Assembly: GCA_015039465.1 (NCBI GenBank)
Contig: MU130372.1
Coordinates: forward strand, 226,322 to 290,321
Length of the DNA stretch: 64,000 bases
Direction of reading: 5' to 3'
DNA from: Phlegmacium glaucopus
Taxonomy: Eukaryota; Basidiomycota; Agaricomycetes; Agaricales; Cortinariaceae
The translations under genes and the position numbers were made by a program. Shown in pieces: positions 46,216-56,859 of this stretch (position 1 is its first letter; every line of letters starts with the position of its first letter). Under the pieces are notes generated by a model. It did no database searches and was not told the DNA's origin. It was given only the letters and a program-made list of their open reading frames with translations.

Positions 46216-48060
46216 GAGCATTTTCCTGATGTCCTTCACCTCTCTGTCTGCCTCCTCATTCTCTTCAATGTCTATGTGCCTGGGTGTCCACCTCACCAGT
46301 AAGTCCAAATCCTTGTGTTTTCTGATGACCATGCTTAATCTTCAGTGGAACAGATCCCAGATGTGGTGACTTGGTGTTGGTTTAATCATGTGTGTTGCAA
46401 TGATAGCAGCTGTATTGTCAACCCCCATAGGTATTAACCCCGTTATTGCTCATTCTTTCCCTATTAACTCTAGCCCCAGCACCATTTCAACTCCTTCTCC
46501 TTCAAATACCATGTGATGCTTCATCAATCCTACTCTCATCCTTCTTCTTCTACTCCTGACCACCCCATCTCTGTATAACACTGCTGTAGCACCTATTTGC
46601 CCCTCATATCTGGATCCATCAGTGTACACTTTTATGCTGGTTCTATCTGCGCTGTCTTCCTCCTTTGCTTTGACCTTGTTGTTTGCTATTCTTATCGATA
46701 ACTGTGGTTCCCATTTTGGTTCTTGTCTAGTCACTGCAACCTTCTCCATAAGGTTTGGCTTTAGTTTGAACTTGTGCATCATTTCATGTAGCAGTGTGTG
46801 ATGCTTTTTGACAAAATGTTGCACTGCCTGTCTGACTGGTTTGTATAGTGGATGTGTGCTGGGTAGTGTTGCTAGCCTTAATGCTGCTTGGAACTGTGTT
46901 TTGTTGACTAGCAGGTGGAAGGGTAATAGGTCTGCATGCACATCCAGTGATCAGACCATGAAGCGGGTCCTAAGAATATGTCTGTACCATATAACATTCT
47001 TGGTCAAACCACCAATAAGTATAGCCTTCTCATATGTCTTCCTGATATGCCTCCTGTTGGTCTTGCCAACCTCACACATTGCCTCAACCACTCCCTTCCC
47101 CCATTCATTCTCATTTCGTGCTTTAGAATGTCTATCACTGTGCTTGGGAAAGCACTTTTGACATCCAAACATAACAATGAAGTGACCTCTCCTTTTCTCC
47201 ATGCATCTTTTACTATCTTGACCATCATGTGGATGGAATCGGTTGCAGCCATCCCTGGCCTGCCCCTGAAGTGATTATGTGGTAGTATCCCAGTTTTCTC
47301 ACACATTAAGACTAAGTCTTCTGTTTTACACCCATTAAGCAATCCTGCATATCCATTGGTGAGAATGATCAGTCTTCATGCATTGGCTAGATTGTAGTCT
47401 GGTTTTCCTGGTTCTTTGAGTACCAGTGTTTCTGTCACTTTCCAGTCATTTGGGTATAACTTGAGCATGTCCGTAGCTCTGAAGATTGGCCCTAAATGCG
47501 GTACAATCAAATCTCTCGCTTGGATGAATACTGAGTTGCATATAGTTCCTGATCTCATTGCTTTTCACAGTTTCATTTTCTTTATTACTCAATGGATTTG
47601 CTTGTCTGTAACTGGTTCATACTTCCATTTCTCTGGTGGGTATGGTGTTGATGGTACTGCTAGGGCTGGCGCTACTCGTTCTGGGAAGAATAGCTTGTAA
47701 AGCATCTTTCCTTTCTCTTTGTTGGAATGCACCTCCTGCGTTATCTCCTTGGTTATTGAGTCTCTGATTTGTAGTGTGGGTACTCTCCCACTACTACCAT
47801 TGTTTGCTAGTCCTGAAATCATCTGCTTTGCTGACCATATTCCTTCTTCATCTAGTGATTCCAGCCATTCTGTCCAATGCATTGCCTTTGTATCCCTGAT
47901 CACCTGTGAGTACTTATTCCATGCTTGTCTATATGATTCATGCACTGGGTCTTCATCTATTGCCCTCCTTCCATATGATTTCCTTGCCCATGTATTACTC
48001 ATCACCTTTATTTTTATCTTGTCTCCTTTTATTTGGCCCCCATCTCCTATGTTTCATTAC
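46216..48060 (-). pseudogene. LINE ORF2: reverse transcriptase and RNase H, internally deleted
   Basis: Minus-strand order: linker MHWTEWLESLDEEGIWSAKQ and KMLYKLFFPE (47589-48005), RT start YPNDWKVTETLVLKEPGKPD (47376-47558), fingers-palm FRGRPGMAATDSIH and LCLDVKSAFPSTVIDILKHE (47004-47342). It then jumps near 46950 to the post-RT SLDVHADLLPFHLLVNKTQF. RNase H follows, with IKVYTDGSRYEGQIGATA (about 46600-46660) and VRWTPRHIDIEENEEADRE (about 46240-46300). The catalytic YADD region of RT is missing, so the copy is dead. It is cut at about 46210 by the Plavaka element. Confidence 0.8.
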
Positions 48061-48148
48061 CAAATTACTGGATCCATGTGACTCCACTTTAACCTGCATT
48101 TTACATTTCTGTTTCACCTTTCCGCACTTAGCTATTTGCTAGTTACTA

Positions 48149-48414
48149 TATTATTAGCAGTAGCAAGTAAGGAAAAGGAACAGAGGAGAACAGATGAAAT
48201 CACCACAGTTTTGATCCCACCTTTGGAACGTTGTACTAAGCTACTCTTGCACTCCTTGAAAATCATCCTGCAAACTTCACTTTTTCTGTGCATTATCTCG
48301 CACTTTAAGGCAAACCTTTGCACCACATAAAAACTCACTTTCACCTATTGAAGAGAACTACATCAACCCCACAAACTACATAACTACTTGCGGTCTGTCC
48401 TCACTGCAGGTACA
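48149..48414. repeat. Dispersed repeat R3, copy 2
   Basis: Matches 23401-23660, beginning TATTATTAGCAGTAGC. It lies between LINE ORF2 and the zinc-knuckle ORF, so it is an insertion of part of the Tc1/mariner-type element. Confidence 0.6.
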
Positions 48415-49080
48415 TCATTGGACATCTTCTATCTGCTGCTCCATGCCAAATGTGTTGCCCATTGTTCCTTGCATGACAATTTGAACACTCTAATGCATTT
48501 TGATTTGTTTTGGTACATTCATTTGTTCTGTGTTGTTTCCCGCATCTTCCACATACCTCATGCATCAGCGTGCACTTGGTGTTAGGGCAACTGCGACACT
48601 AACTTAGTCAAGCTAGCAGGGGATCCAAAGTTAATAATATTTCAGAAAAGATATCTACAAGTGACTTACCTAGCAGGGGATCCAAAGAGGAAAGGATGGG
48701 GATCCCTGCTAGGCTGGGGGTGTTTAAGTACTAATATGGACATAATGGAGATATAAAATAAATAAAGGAATGATACAATAATAATTAATTAATTAAATAA
48801 GAAGTGGTGCAATATGAAAAATAGAAATAAAAGACGGAGTGAATTGGAGGATCGCAGTCGGAGCGGAACTACGGGGTTCCAGAGTCAACTGGTGACGGAA
48901 GTGGAGTTGGACGGAAGGTCAGAGGTCGTCGGAAAGGCGGGGTGTATGATTCTAAAGTTGAGGTTTGGGTTAAAGTCAGGTGTCCCCTAACACTTGGCTG
49001 CTTTGTTGTGCTCCCTGAAACACTGGCATTTCAGACATCTGTGTGATTCCTGTGCTTGTTTTCTACCCAAACTTTCTTCC
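48415..49080 (-). pseudogene. LINE ORF1 zinc-knuckle region, split by a solo LTR
   Basis: The minus strand reads SHRCLKCQCFREHNKAAK (about 48998-49060). After the LTR it continues CTLMHEVCGRCGKQHRTNEC, then LECSNCHARNNGQHIWHGA and DRRCP (48418-48579). This row of CCHC knuckles is typical of the nucleic-acid-binding ORF1 of LINEs. The frame reads straight across once the LTR and one CTTGG copy are skipped. Confidence 0.8.
48580..48992. mobile_element. Solo LTR of a second family (L2), TSD CTTGG
   Basis: TGTTAGGGCAACTGCG to GTGTCCCCTAACA, 413 bp. Direct repeat CTTGG at 48575-48579 and 48993-48997. Unrelated in sequence to family L1. Inserted in LINE ORF1. Confidence 0.9.
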
Positions 49081-49579
49081 CTTCTATGAATAGCCTGTTT
49101 GATGCCAATCTTGATAAAACAGAGCTATAGTGCTCATGACTTGACCTTTGTATCACAATCATTATATGTATTTGAGTAATTATTTTTCTTGTGAAAAAAT
49201 GTATATCAGAGCTTCATTTTTACTACCTATTTGCATAAATAAATTAGATATTACATTTGCTAGAGTCAAAGAAACAAAATGGACAAGCTGATTAAGGCAA
49301 CACTATTTGTGGCTGTCACATGGGATTTAGCAACCCACCTTTATTTTTCCCCTTCACCCTTATATCTACTCCTTTGCCCTTGCTTTGTACTATATATATT
49401 CTTCCCCTCCACCCATTTGTGACTCCAGTTTCCAAACCATTTTCCCTTAGGCTATGCTTGGACCTTTCAACTTCTTTGCTGCCCTCTGACTTTTTTGTAT
49501 TTATAACTCACTTCCTCAGTATATAAATGGCCCATACCCATAGCTATTTCCCTAGTTTAGACCTTAGTATATATAGTTT
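49081..49579. other. Intergenic, no gene recognised
   Basis: AT- and CT-rich. Part may be LINE 5' sequence. A pyrimidine-rich stretch spans about 49340-49520. No supported gene. Confidence 0.35.
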
Positions 49580-49587
49580 AATCAACA

Positions 49588-49924
49588 CAGTGTTGCTTGT
49601 GGCCTTGAGCCACATTTCTGCTATCTTGGTAAATAAATCTTGTAAAATCACCAGAATATTTGAGTAGCTAGATCACATCAGGAGCTGGGGGATCTTCTGC
49701 AAACACTAGGTGATAGGAGCTGCAGTTCCTACACTATTTAATTAACCTTGAGCTGAGCCACTTCAAAGCTAATCAAATAGCATGGGAATTGCTGTTTCTA
49801 TCACTTAGTGTTTGCAAAAGACCCCTGGCTCCTGATGTGATCTAGCTACTCAAATATTTTGGTGATTTTACAGATGTTATTTACAAAGAGAGCAAAAATT
49901 TGGCTCAAGCCATGAGCAACACTA
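49588..49924. mobile_element. Foldback hAT-like MITE with about 130-bp inverted repeats
   Basis: Ends CAGTGTTGCT and AGCAACACTA. The arms match over about 130 bases, including TTTGAGTAGCTAGATCACAT and GCAAACACTA. The loop is about 75 bp. Flanks AATCAACA (49580-49587) and AATCAACT (49925-49932) are an 8-bp duplication with one mismatch. No coding. Confidence 0.85.
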
Positions 49925-50258
49925 AATCAACTAACTTTCACTCAAAGCCTTGAGTACCCAGATCACAAAAATTGGTCACTGAGCTAATATAGAAATAATA
50001 TTTTAATATCTTTAATATCTCAGCATCTGTATTATGTAACTGTTTACTTTTTTTTGAAATTGGGTGTTATAAATATTTCTGTGATTTTTTAGATTTTTTT
50101 CAGATTTTTAAACCTAGCCAGGCCAAGGTTGCTGTTTCATAATGTAACCTTTCCTTTCCACAACTGACAGCAAGCACATATACTTACTCAGACACTGATT
50201 CAGAGGCTGGATCTGTCTAAGAATCATATTCACATCACTGACTGAGGAAGGGGCCAAG

Positions 50259-50696
50259 TGTTAAGTTTAAGCAAAGGGATAACATTGGAGTATTTCTGGA
50301 ATGGAACCAGAACAAGTAACAGATGGCCTCAGTGTATGTGCTGTGCCGCCCAGCTCCTATAGTGTCCTGATTTCAGAACTGGAAGAGAAAGGAATAAGAT
50401 GGAAGCCTCAATGACTTAGAGGATGAACAAGAGGAGGAAACTAAGTTGATATTCAAAACTGAGGAAAACATACAAGCTTTGAGTACTTAAATAATAATAA
50501 GGAATAGCAACCAAAAAAATAATATAAATATAAAGTGCTGCATTCTGCTCCTGGAAGGTCCTGCATTCTTGGGAGAATAATCTGTAGCAGGTGTGCTGAC
50601 TGATAGTGGGAAAGTGATGACAAAGAAATAGTTGTTATGGTGATGATGAGGGAAATGGTTTGGAGTAATGTTGGAAGAGCCAGAATGATACAGAAA
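50259..50696 (-). mobile_element. Truncated LTR, family L1
   Basis: Begins TGTTAAGTTTAAGC (the 3' end of the LTR on the minus strand) and follows family L1 until about 50696. There the perfect hairpin begins and the 5' LTR end is missing. It contains the marker TGTGCTGTGCCGCCCAGCTC. Confidence 0.8.
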
Positions 50697-50845
50697 AGGA
50701 TTTTAATCCTTGTACTATAAAGCTGTTTCATAGTCTGCCTGTGGGACTTTAAATCATTTGTTTTTGGAACTGTTCCAAAAACAAATGATTTAAAGTCCCA
50801 CAGGCAGACTATGAAACAGCTTTATAGTACAAGGATTAAAATCCT
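50697..50845. repeat. Perfect 149-bp hairpin (74-bp arms, 1-base loop)
   Basis: Bases 50697-50770 are the exact reverse complement of 50772-50845, with a single T (50771) at the centre. The centre reads TTTTTGGAACTGTTCCAAAAA. No mismatch was found by eye along the arms. Confidence 0.93.
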
Positions 50846-51968
50846 CAGACTCTGACAAAGGATGTTAATATCCTTGCTCCCAAGACAAGTCCCTAAATGA
50901 TTTAATATTCTTGGTTTAAACAGAACAAAGGTAAGCCCCTTTAGGATTTAATACCCTCTGAACTGAGTGAAGCAAAGCAAGTCCACTTGTAAGTTCTTTC
51001 TAACTTGTGCCAATTCACAGTGGTGAAATTTGGGAAAGAAAGAATGAGTGCAAATTCACTAATGTTACTGGTGGTGCTTTCTAGTTACTTTTATACATAA
51101 ATGAGAAACAATATTAAGTAAGAGTCTGTGATGTCATATCTATGTTTTACGATGACTGATGCTACATGTATGTCATATGTTTTGTTTTAAGATGACTGAT
51201 CATGGTTTTATAATGTCATGTCTTGTTTTTAGATGATAAATCTTTGTTTCAGGATTATAAATCTTGTTTTATGATGTCAAGTCTTGTTTCTAGATGACAT
51301 TGTTTTGTGATGTCATATGTCACATAGGTCACAAAATGTTACAAAGTGTTACATAATGTCACAAAAATGTCACAAAGTGTTTCACTGTTTCAGGAACTTT
51401 ATTGATGTTTACTGATATGTTCCTAGGACTTGTATGACAAATTCCTTCATAGTTGTAGACTTGATAGTTACTTTGGATTGCAAGTTGTTCATTTGACCAT
51501 TATGGATTTTTGTATGGTTAGAGTCTGAACTTTTTATAGTGTTATTTAACAGTATGGATAAATAGATCAATTCAGATCATAGTTATCTACTGCTTATCAT
51601 TTAAAACTTTGCAATTTCCAGTTTAATCAACAAGTGTAGTCAACACTTTTGACCCTTACACTATCAATTTGTAGATTAATTCATGGTTGGTTTATTGATC
51701 TTTTTGATTCAATTGAAGAATAATATTTTGAAAAATGAATAATCCATAGGTATTCAATTTTCAGTCCTATCACCAGACTGGACCTCAAAATACTAATATT
51801 GACCAATAGCAGAATACTCTCATAGATGTATATCAGTATGTACAGCCACAATTGTTTTGTATTTAAGCAAACCCTTGAGGAGGGGACTCCTCATTGGTTT
51901 GCACCAATACTAGCACATACCCACCCTCATATACAACCTAAGTCTTGGGAAATCCTTGCTTAAGTTTG
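50846..51968. repeat. AT-rich stretch with a degenerate minisatellite
   Basis: No gene. At about 51125-51385 a degenerate repeat of about 22-28 bases (core ATGATGTCATGTCTTGTTTT) recurs, then shifts to repeats of TGTCACAAA. The rest is unremarkable. Confidence 0.5.
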
Positions 51969-53233
51969 TGTTACATTCTGTCACACATTATAAATCGTTG
52001 TTGTTGTTGTATATAAACACCAACCAGAGAGCAGTGGACCAGACCTTAGGTCAAGAGACTCCCTGTCGTTCGTTTAGGGAAGGTATAACCTTGACTTTTA
52101 ACACACAGAGGTTAGAGGAAAGAATAGAGAAGAGAAGGAGGAGGATGAAGGTCTTGGAAGATGAATGAGGTATAAGACGAGGATGAGGATGAGCAAGAGA
52201 GAGTCTTCAGTAAGACTATAGCGGTTGAGGGATAGGGGATAGATTGACAGTAAGGGGCAAGAAAAGCGAACTTAAGGGAGGAATTCACTGGAATTCCACT
52301 GAGATGATGAAAGTGGGGGGTAAGAATGAATTGAACTGAACTACCTATCCTGGTACAAAAGAGCAGTATTTATACCCTAAGGATGAGGCTATGTAAAACA
52401 ATAAAAAGAAACAAAGTACGCGCTGTCAAAGGAAGAAAGATAAAGAGAGGACAGCTGCGAGAAGAAAAGAACAATGGAAAAGAAAAAGGAACAATAAAAA
52501 AATCTGTAAAGTGTCAAAGTGCGAGAGAAAAGAAAAGAAGGCAGTGTACATAGTCCAATAGCAAAAATATATCGACTCCATAGGCGTGTGGTCATGTCAA
52601 AAATGTGAAAGGTCCTGAGTCAACACTTGAAAGGCGCAGCCTTGTTCCCGAGAAAATACTACTTGCCCATGATCCCATGTCGCGCAGCCTTGATAACACT
52701 TGACACTCTGCGAGAATAATCCTCTGCTGCTGATTCATCTGCAATTCCTGCTTAGTCGTGATCCTCCTGGACTTCCTAAATTGTCATAAAGAGGGTGGGA
52801 AGGCTTCAGGTACCGCGTGAATGATGGTTTTGGCAGTGAATGATAAGATAAGAGGTAGATGAGTGAGGATAGGGGACTGAGTGAGATCCAGGAGCGAGGT
52901 ATGGCAAGATAGATAGCTGAGGCGAAGACTTGTGGGTCCATAGCCACAACAACGATGACAAAGCCTTTGACATAATGGGAGATGTAGCTGATGCGTCCAT
53001 AAACGGGCCGTTCTTGAAATGATGGGCCATAGATGCGATCAAACGCGAGCCGATGACCGATGCGAATAGTAGATTGATCGCTTTGTTGTATCACTAGCCA
53101 AGGGACAAACGGATGGTAGATGTTAAGGAGCATGTCGATAGTGTAAATGATAGACAACATAGTGGAAGACATTGAGGATATGATGAGCGATGAGGATGTT
53201 ATCGTTGAACGAATGGTTTTGTTGACCAGGAAC
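51969..53233. repeat. LTR-type dispersed repeat R2, copy 2
   Basis: Starts TGTTACATTCTGTCACAC, close to the first bases of family L1, and reaches TAACA at 52103 (a short 135-bp LTR?). The internal part is homologous to 22282-23400. The long minus-strand frame 52735-53172 is open in both copies but no domain is recognised. CpG sites are better kept here than in copy 1. Confidence 0.55.
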
Positions 53234-53330
53234 GCGATTCAGGGCCGCTTCCAAAATAGGTAAGCAAATTCAAAGTCCGCTTATTTTCATGATGGCGACT
53301 TTTAAGCTTTCTTCTCACACTACCAATCAG

Positions 53331-54463
53331 TGTTGGTGCGCGACAACGTTACTCCGGTCCAACTCCGTCAGAGTTGTTTCCGGTAGTCCGTACTCCGTTC
53401 CAGTACTTTCCTTTGTCTCCGACTCTACTCCTCCTACTTCCAACTCCGAGACTTCTCTGTATCACTCCGACTCTTCCGACGATATCCCAAACCCTTTACC
53501 ACACCTTCATCTTAACAACTATTCCTTTGTCATCACTTTCCCACTATCAGTCAGCACACCAGCCATGGATTATTCACCCAAGAATGCAGGACCTTTTCTG
53601 GGAGCAGAACGCAGCACTTATATTTATATTCTATATTTTGGTTGCAATTCCTTTTATATTTAAAGTACTCGAACTTGTATGTTTTCCCTCAGTTCAAATA
53701 TCATCTTAGTTTCCTCCTCTTGTTCGTCCTCTAAGTCACTTAGTGATGGGCAGGGGTTTGGGAAACCCCTGGGGTACAAGGGTAAGGGTAAGGAGGGTCA
53801 GGGTCAGGGTACAGATTTTTTGACCCTTGAAAAACCCTTACCCTTCTGGAAGGGTCAGGGTATTTTTGGGAATTTTTATTTCTCTGATATCAGAGTGATC
53901 TAACTGTTGTGTATCTATAAAATTGACTTTAAATCAGAGAAAAATCAATCTAAAGATGCCTCACTGCTTTCACAACAATCAGTAGCTTAGTATACTAGTC
54001 AAACCCTCTCTATTTCATTTAAAATCTATTGCTAAACACCTTTAACACCCTGAACATGTTTTAAATAATAGCTACTTTGAAGGCTCCTTTGGATTACAAA
54101 GCTTGAGGAAGGATTTGGACCAAACCCTTGCACTAAACCCTGCTGGGGTTTCTTACCCTCCAACCCCTCAGAAACCCTTACCCTTACCCTCCAAAACCCT
54201 TACCCTCAGCCAAGGGTAGGGGTTTTTGGAGGGTAAGGGTAAGGGTCAGCCTAATTCCACCCCGGGGTTACCCTTGACCATCACTAAAGTCACTGAGGTC
54301 TTCCAACTTTCCGCTCTCTTCCGGTTCCAAAATCAGGACATTGTAGGAGCTGGGCGGCACAGCACATACACTGAGGCCAAAGTCCTTTCCGTTACTTGTT
54401 CCGGTTCCGTTCCGTCCGATCCGGTGTTACTCCAACATGACTCCCCTTGTTTTAAACTTAACA
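53331..54463 (+). mobile_element. Solo LTR, family L1, containing MITE-A
   Basis: Starts TGTTGGTGCGCGACAACG, then follows the family, and ends TTTAAACTTAACA. No matching 5-bp flanks (ATCAG and TGGGA). Bases 53741-54286 are an inserted MITE. Confidence 0.82.
53741..54286. mobile_element. hAT-like MITE-A, TSD AAGTCACT, telomere-like repeats
   Basis: Ends TAGTGATGG and CCATCACTA. Perfect 8-bp duplication AAGTCACT at 53733-53740 and 54287-54294. The empty site is present in the other LTRs (CTAAGTCACTGAGG, for example about 9683-9696). Subterminal regions are runs of AAGGGT/ACCCTT. 546 bp, no coding. Confidence 0.93.
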
Positions 54464-54850
54464 TGGGACCATATTTGAGGATTCATACACATTTCAGGTT
54501 ATTCAAGACAAAAAATCAATCTCAAAACATATAATCTATTGAATAGGTAATATTGATCAAGGCTTCAAAGTCTGAAAATTATATAAGCTTTTCCTGACAC
54601 AGTGTGGGGTGTGTGATATGAAAGAGACCACATATAATGTAAATCATGCCAACACATAATATTGTCGTCTGTTTATAAGAGACTAGGTCATGTGAATAAC
54701 AGACCTAATTGTGGTCAATAATGGTATCCATCGTTCATTGCAAAACTGCACAGCCTTCAATAGTACTGGTCACAGATATTCTCAGGAGGAAAAGAGAATA
54801 AAATAAAATTGCATACATGCCAGTGGTCAAGTCTAGTCAACGATGAATGA
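54464..54850. other. Intergenic
   Basis: AT-rich. No gene seen. It is downstream of the oxidase gene stop and probably includes its terminator. Confidence 0.4.
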
Positions 54851-56812
54851 TCATCTGTGACGCCGACACACCAATTGACCATCCCACTCATCTGATCCTA
54901 CACCAGAAGCAACAACAAACAAGGAAGTAGGATCATATTTGTCTTTGATCCATTCTAGTTCATCATAATGATCGCCGAAAAATGATTTCTTGAAATCGAG
55001 TTCATGGAGGGAAGCCTAAGAGCAGGGAAAGAAAAGATGAAAGTGCGGTGTTAGCGTTCACTCGTTGTTCCAAGTAATGCTTTTTTTTTACCTCGTTAAG
55101 ATATGACCCCGAATCTGTGTTCAGCTGATCGAGAGTGAGAGTGAATTGCTTCAGTTGATCTATTTGTTGGAATATAAAGTCCGCGGTTGAACCTTCGGGC
55201 CAGGAAACTCCGAGAGTAACATGCGATAGCGCTCTGCGCCATGAAGGATTGAGACCAGTGGAATCAGGGTCTACGCGTGACACAGCACCGCCTGCGACAG
55301 AGCTAAAGCACAATAAAAAAAATAATCAGGTTTAAATTGAATGGAGTGTAGAGGAATCGAACCTACTTCATACTAACACCATTGAGTGATAACATGATTT
55401 TGGCGGCTTGTGCAGGGTCAGTTTCGGCCAAGCTACGAGGAAGGAATCGTGACGCGAATTCAATTCGAGGTACATCTGTTGCAACTATATTCACGAAAAA
55501 AGCCTGATAAAACTCGTAAAACGAGTTGAAAGGTGATGTGATAGTTTGTACCAATCCACCTGTAGCTTCTTCTACATATTGGGCAAATGGGAGAAAAGTC
55601 GCATTGGTATCTGCCCAAGAGATGTTTGGAGCTGCGAGGACAGCTGTGAAGGATGAATTGGATAGTGATGTATCCACCCCAACCTGCGTCAGAGATGGTT
55701 GGATGTAATTTGATAAATTCCGTCGTTACATTTTGAGCGATGGCAGGTGAGGTCAAGTTGGAGGTCAAGTAGGCAAGGGTTAAGGGGAAGATTGGATGGG
55801 TTTGGTATGTAGTTGAAGTTACGACGCCGTAGGTACCTCCGCCACCACCGCGTAACGCCCAAAACAAATCTGGGTATTGGAAGGAGTTGGCAGTGACGAG
55901 AGATCCATCGGCGAGGACAATGGTGAATTGAAGAACGTTATCGACACCTGGGCCATGATATCATGAATTCAAGTATGAATGAGAACGACGGTGTCGTACC
56001 GAGGCCGAGTTTAGGAGATAGAACACTGTGTCCTCCACCCATCACCCATCCTCCAGCAGCGCCAACTGATCCACCTCCGGATAAACCTCCAATAATGGTT
56101 CGTCCTTGTTTCTGAGCGAAGTCGTATGCTTCATGCCATTGAACACCAGCTCCAAGCGTGACAGCTGAGATATACCGAAGGTAAGTCACTGGAAATGTGA
56201 AAATAGAAAGGAGCAATCACCATTAAACGTGTTTTCGTTTGTTACTGGAGCGCCTTCGGGAACAAAAGTCGGATTGTACAACATGTCCTTCATACGATGT
56301 GTCCATATCAAAAAACCACCACGTGCAGTACTTCGACCGAGAAAGTCATGTCCCGTATTCTTCACCACCAGTTTGAGATCGTGTTTTTTTGCGAAATTGA
56401 CCGCAGCTTGAACATCACGCCCAGAACGAGCATCGACACCGACAGGCGGCACACTTCCCTGACCGCATGGGATTCCCAAGGTAGTATTGAAGTAACATGC
56501 TGATATAGTTTCGTTTGGGAATATGAAGACCTCGAAGTTGGTGAGCTGCATCGATCCTGGTTGGTCTGAACGCCAATTACTGTTCGCATAGTTTGCAATT
56601 ACGTCTGAACAGTTACCAGAAGGTGCTGAAGGCGGATAGCATGGGAATGGAGGGGGAAGGGGGTGTAGAAGAGGTTGGGATAATTGATTAGCCAATGTGG
56701 CGAACTCGCTTTTGTTAGGCCAGCATGGTTGGCCATATAGGCAGCGGCAAGTTGATGTCGCCTTGTTAGCTGCCAAGATGGGCAGGACGAAGGAAAGCCT
56801 TTGAAGTTTCAT
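54851..56812 (-). CDS. FAD-linked oxidoreductase (PCMH / BBE-like), secreted, one frameshift
   Basis: Minus-strand exons 56812-56221, 56164-56000, 55947-55367, 55302-55092 and 55015-54851, about 570 residues. The signal peptide is MKLQRLSFVLPILAANKATS, then Cys-rich CRCLYGQPCWP. The FAD domain has SGRDVQAAVNFAKKHDLKLV, the flavin-attachment His in KNTGHDFLGRST, GAGVQWHEAYDFAQKQGRTI, GGGSVGAAGGWVMGGGHSVL and SPKLGLGVDNVL. The C-terminus YDPTSLFVVASGVGSDEW is the BBE-type substrate-domain end. Relatives oxidise sugars, alcohols or alkaloids outside the cell. At about 55665-55680 the frame shifts (after AGWGGY, before TSLSNSSF). No intron fits well there, so it is a mutation or a base error. If real, the gene is broken. 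Confidence 0.85.
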
Positions 56813-56850
56813 GAAGGCTGATTTGAATCGCAGACAGGGGCTTAAGTGAA

Positions 56851-56859
56851 CTTTTTATA
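56851..56859 (-). promoter_or_regulatory. TATA box of the oxidase gene
   Basis: The minus strand reads GTATAAAAAG about 40 bp before the ATG at 56812. Confidence 0.55.

Noticed and set aside
49320..49526. 68-residue plus frame after LINE ORF1
   Set aside because: Pyrimidine-rich sequence with no recognisable domain, probably a chance frame.
53753..54260. Possible interstitial telomere tract
   Set aside because: The runs are AAGGGT-like but irregular, occur inverted at both ends of an element, and are bounded by terminal repeats and an 8-bp duplication, so a MITE explains them better.
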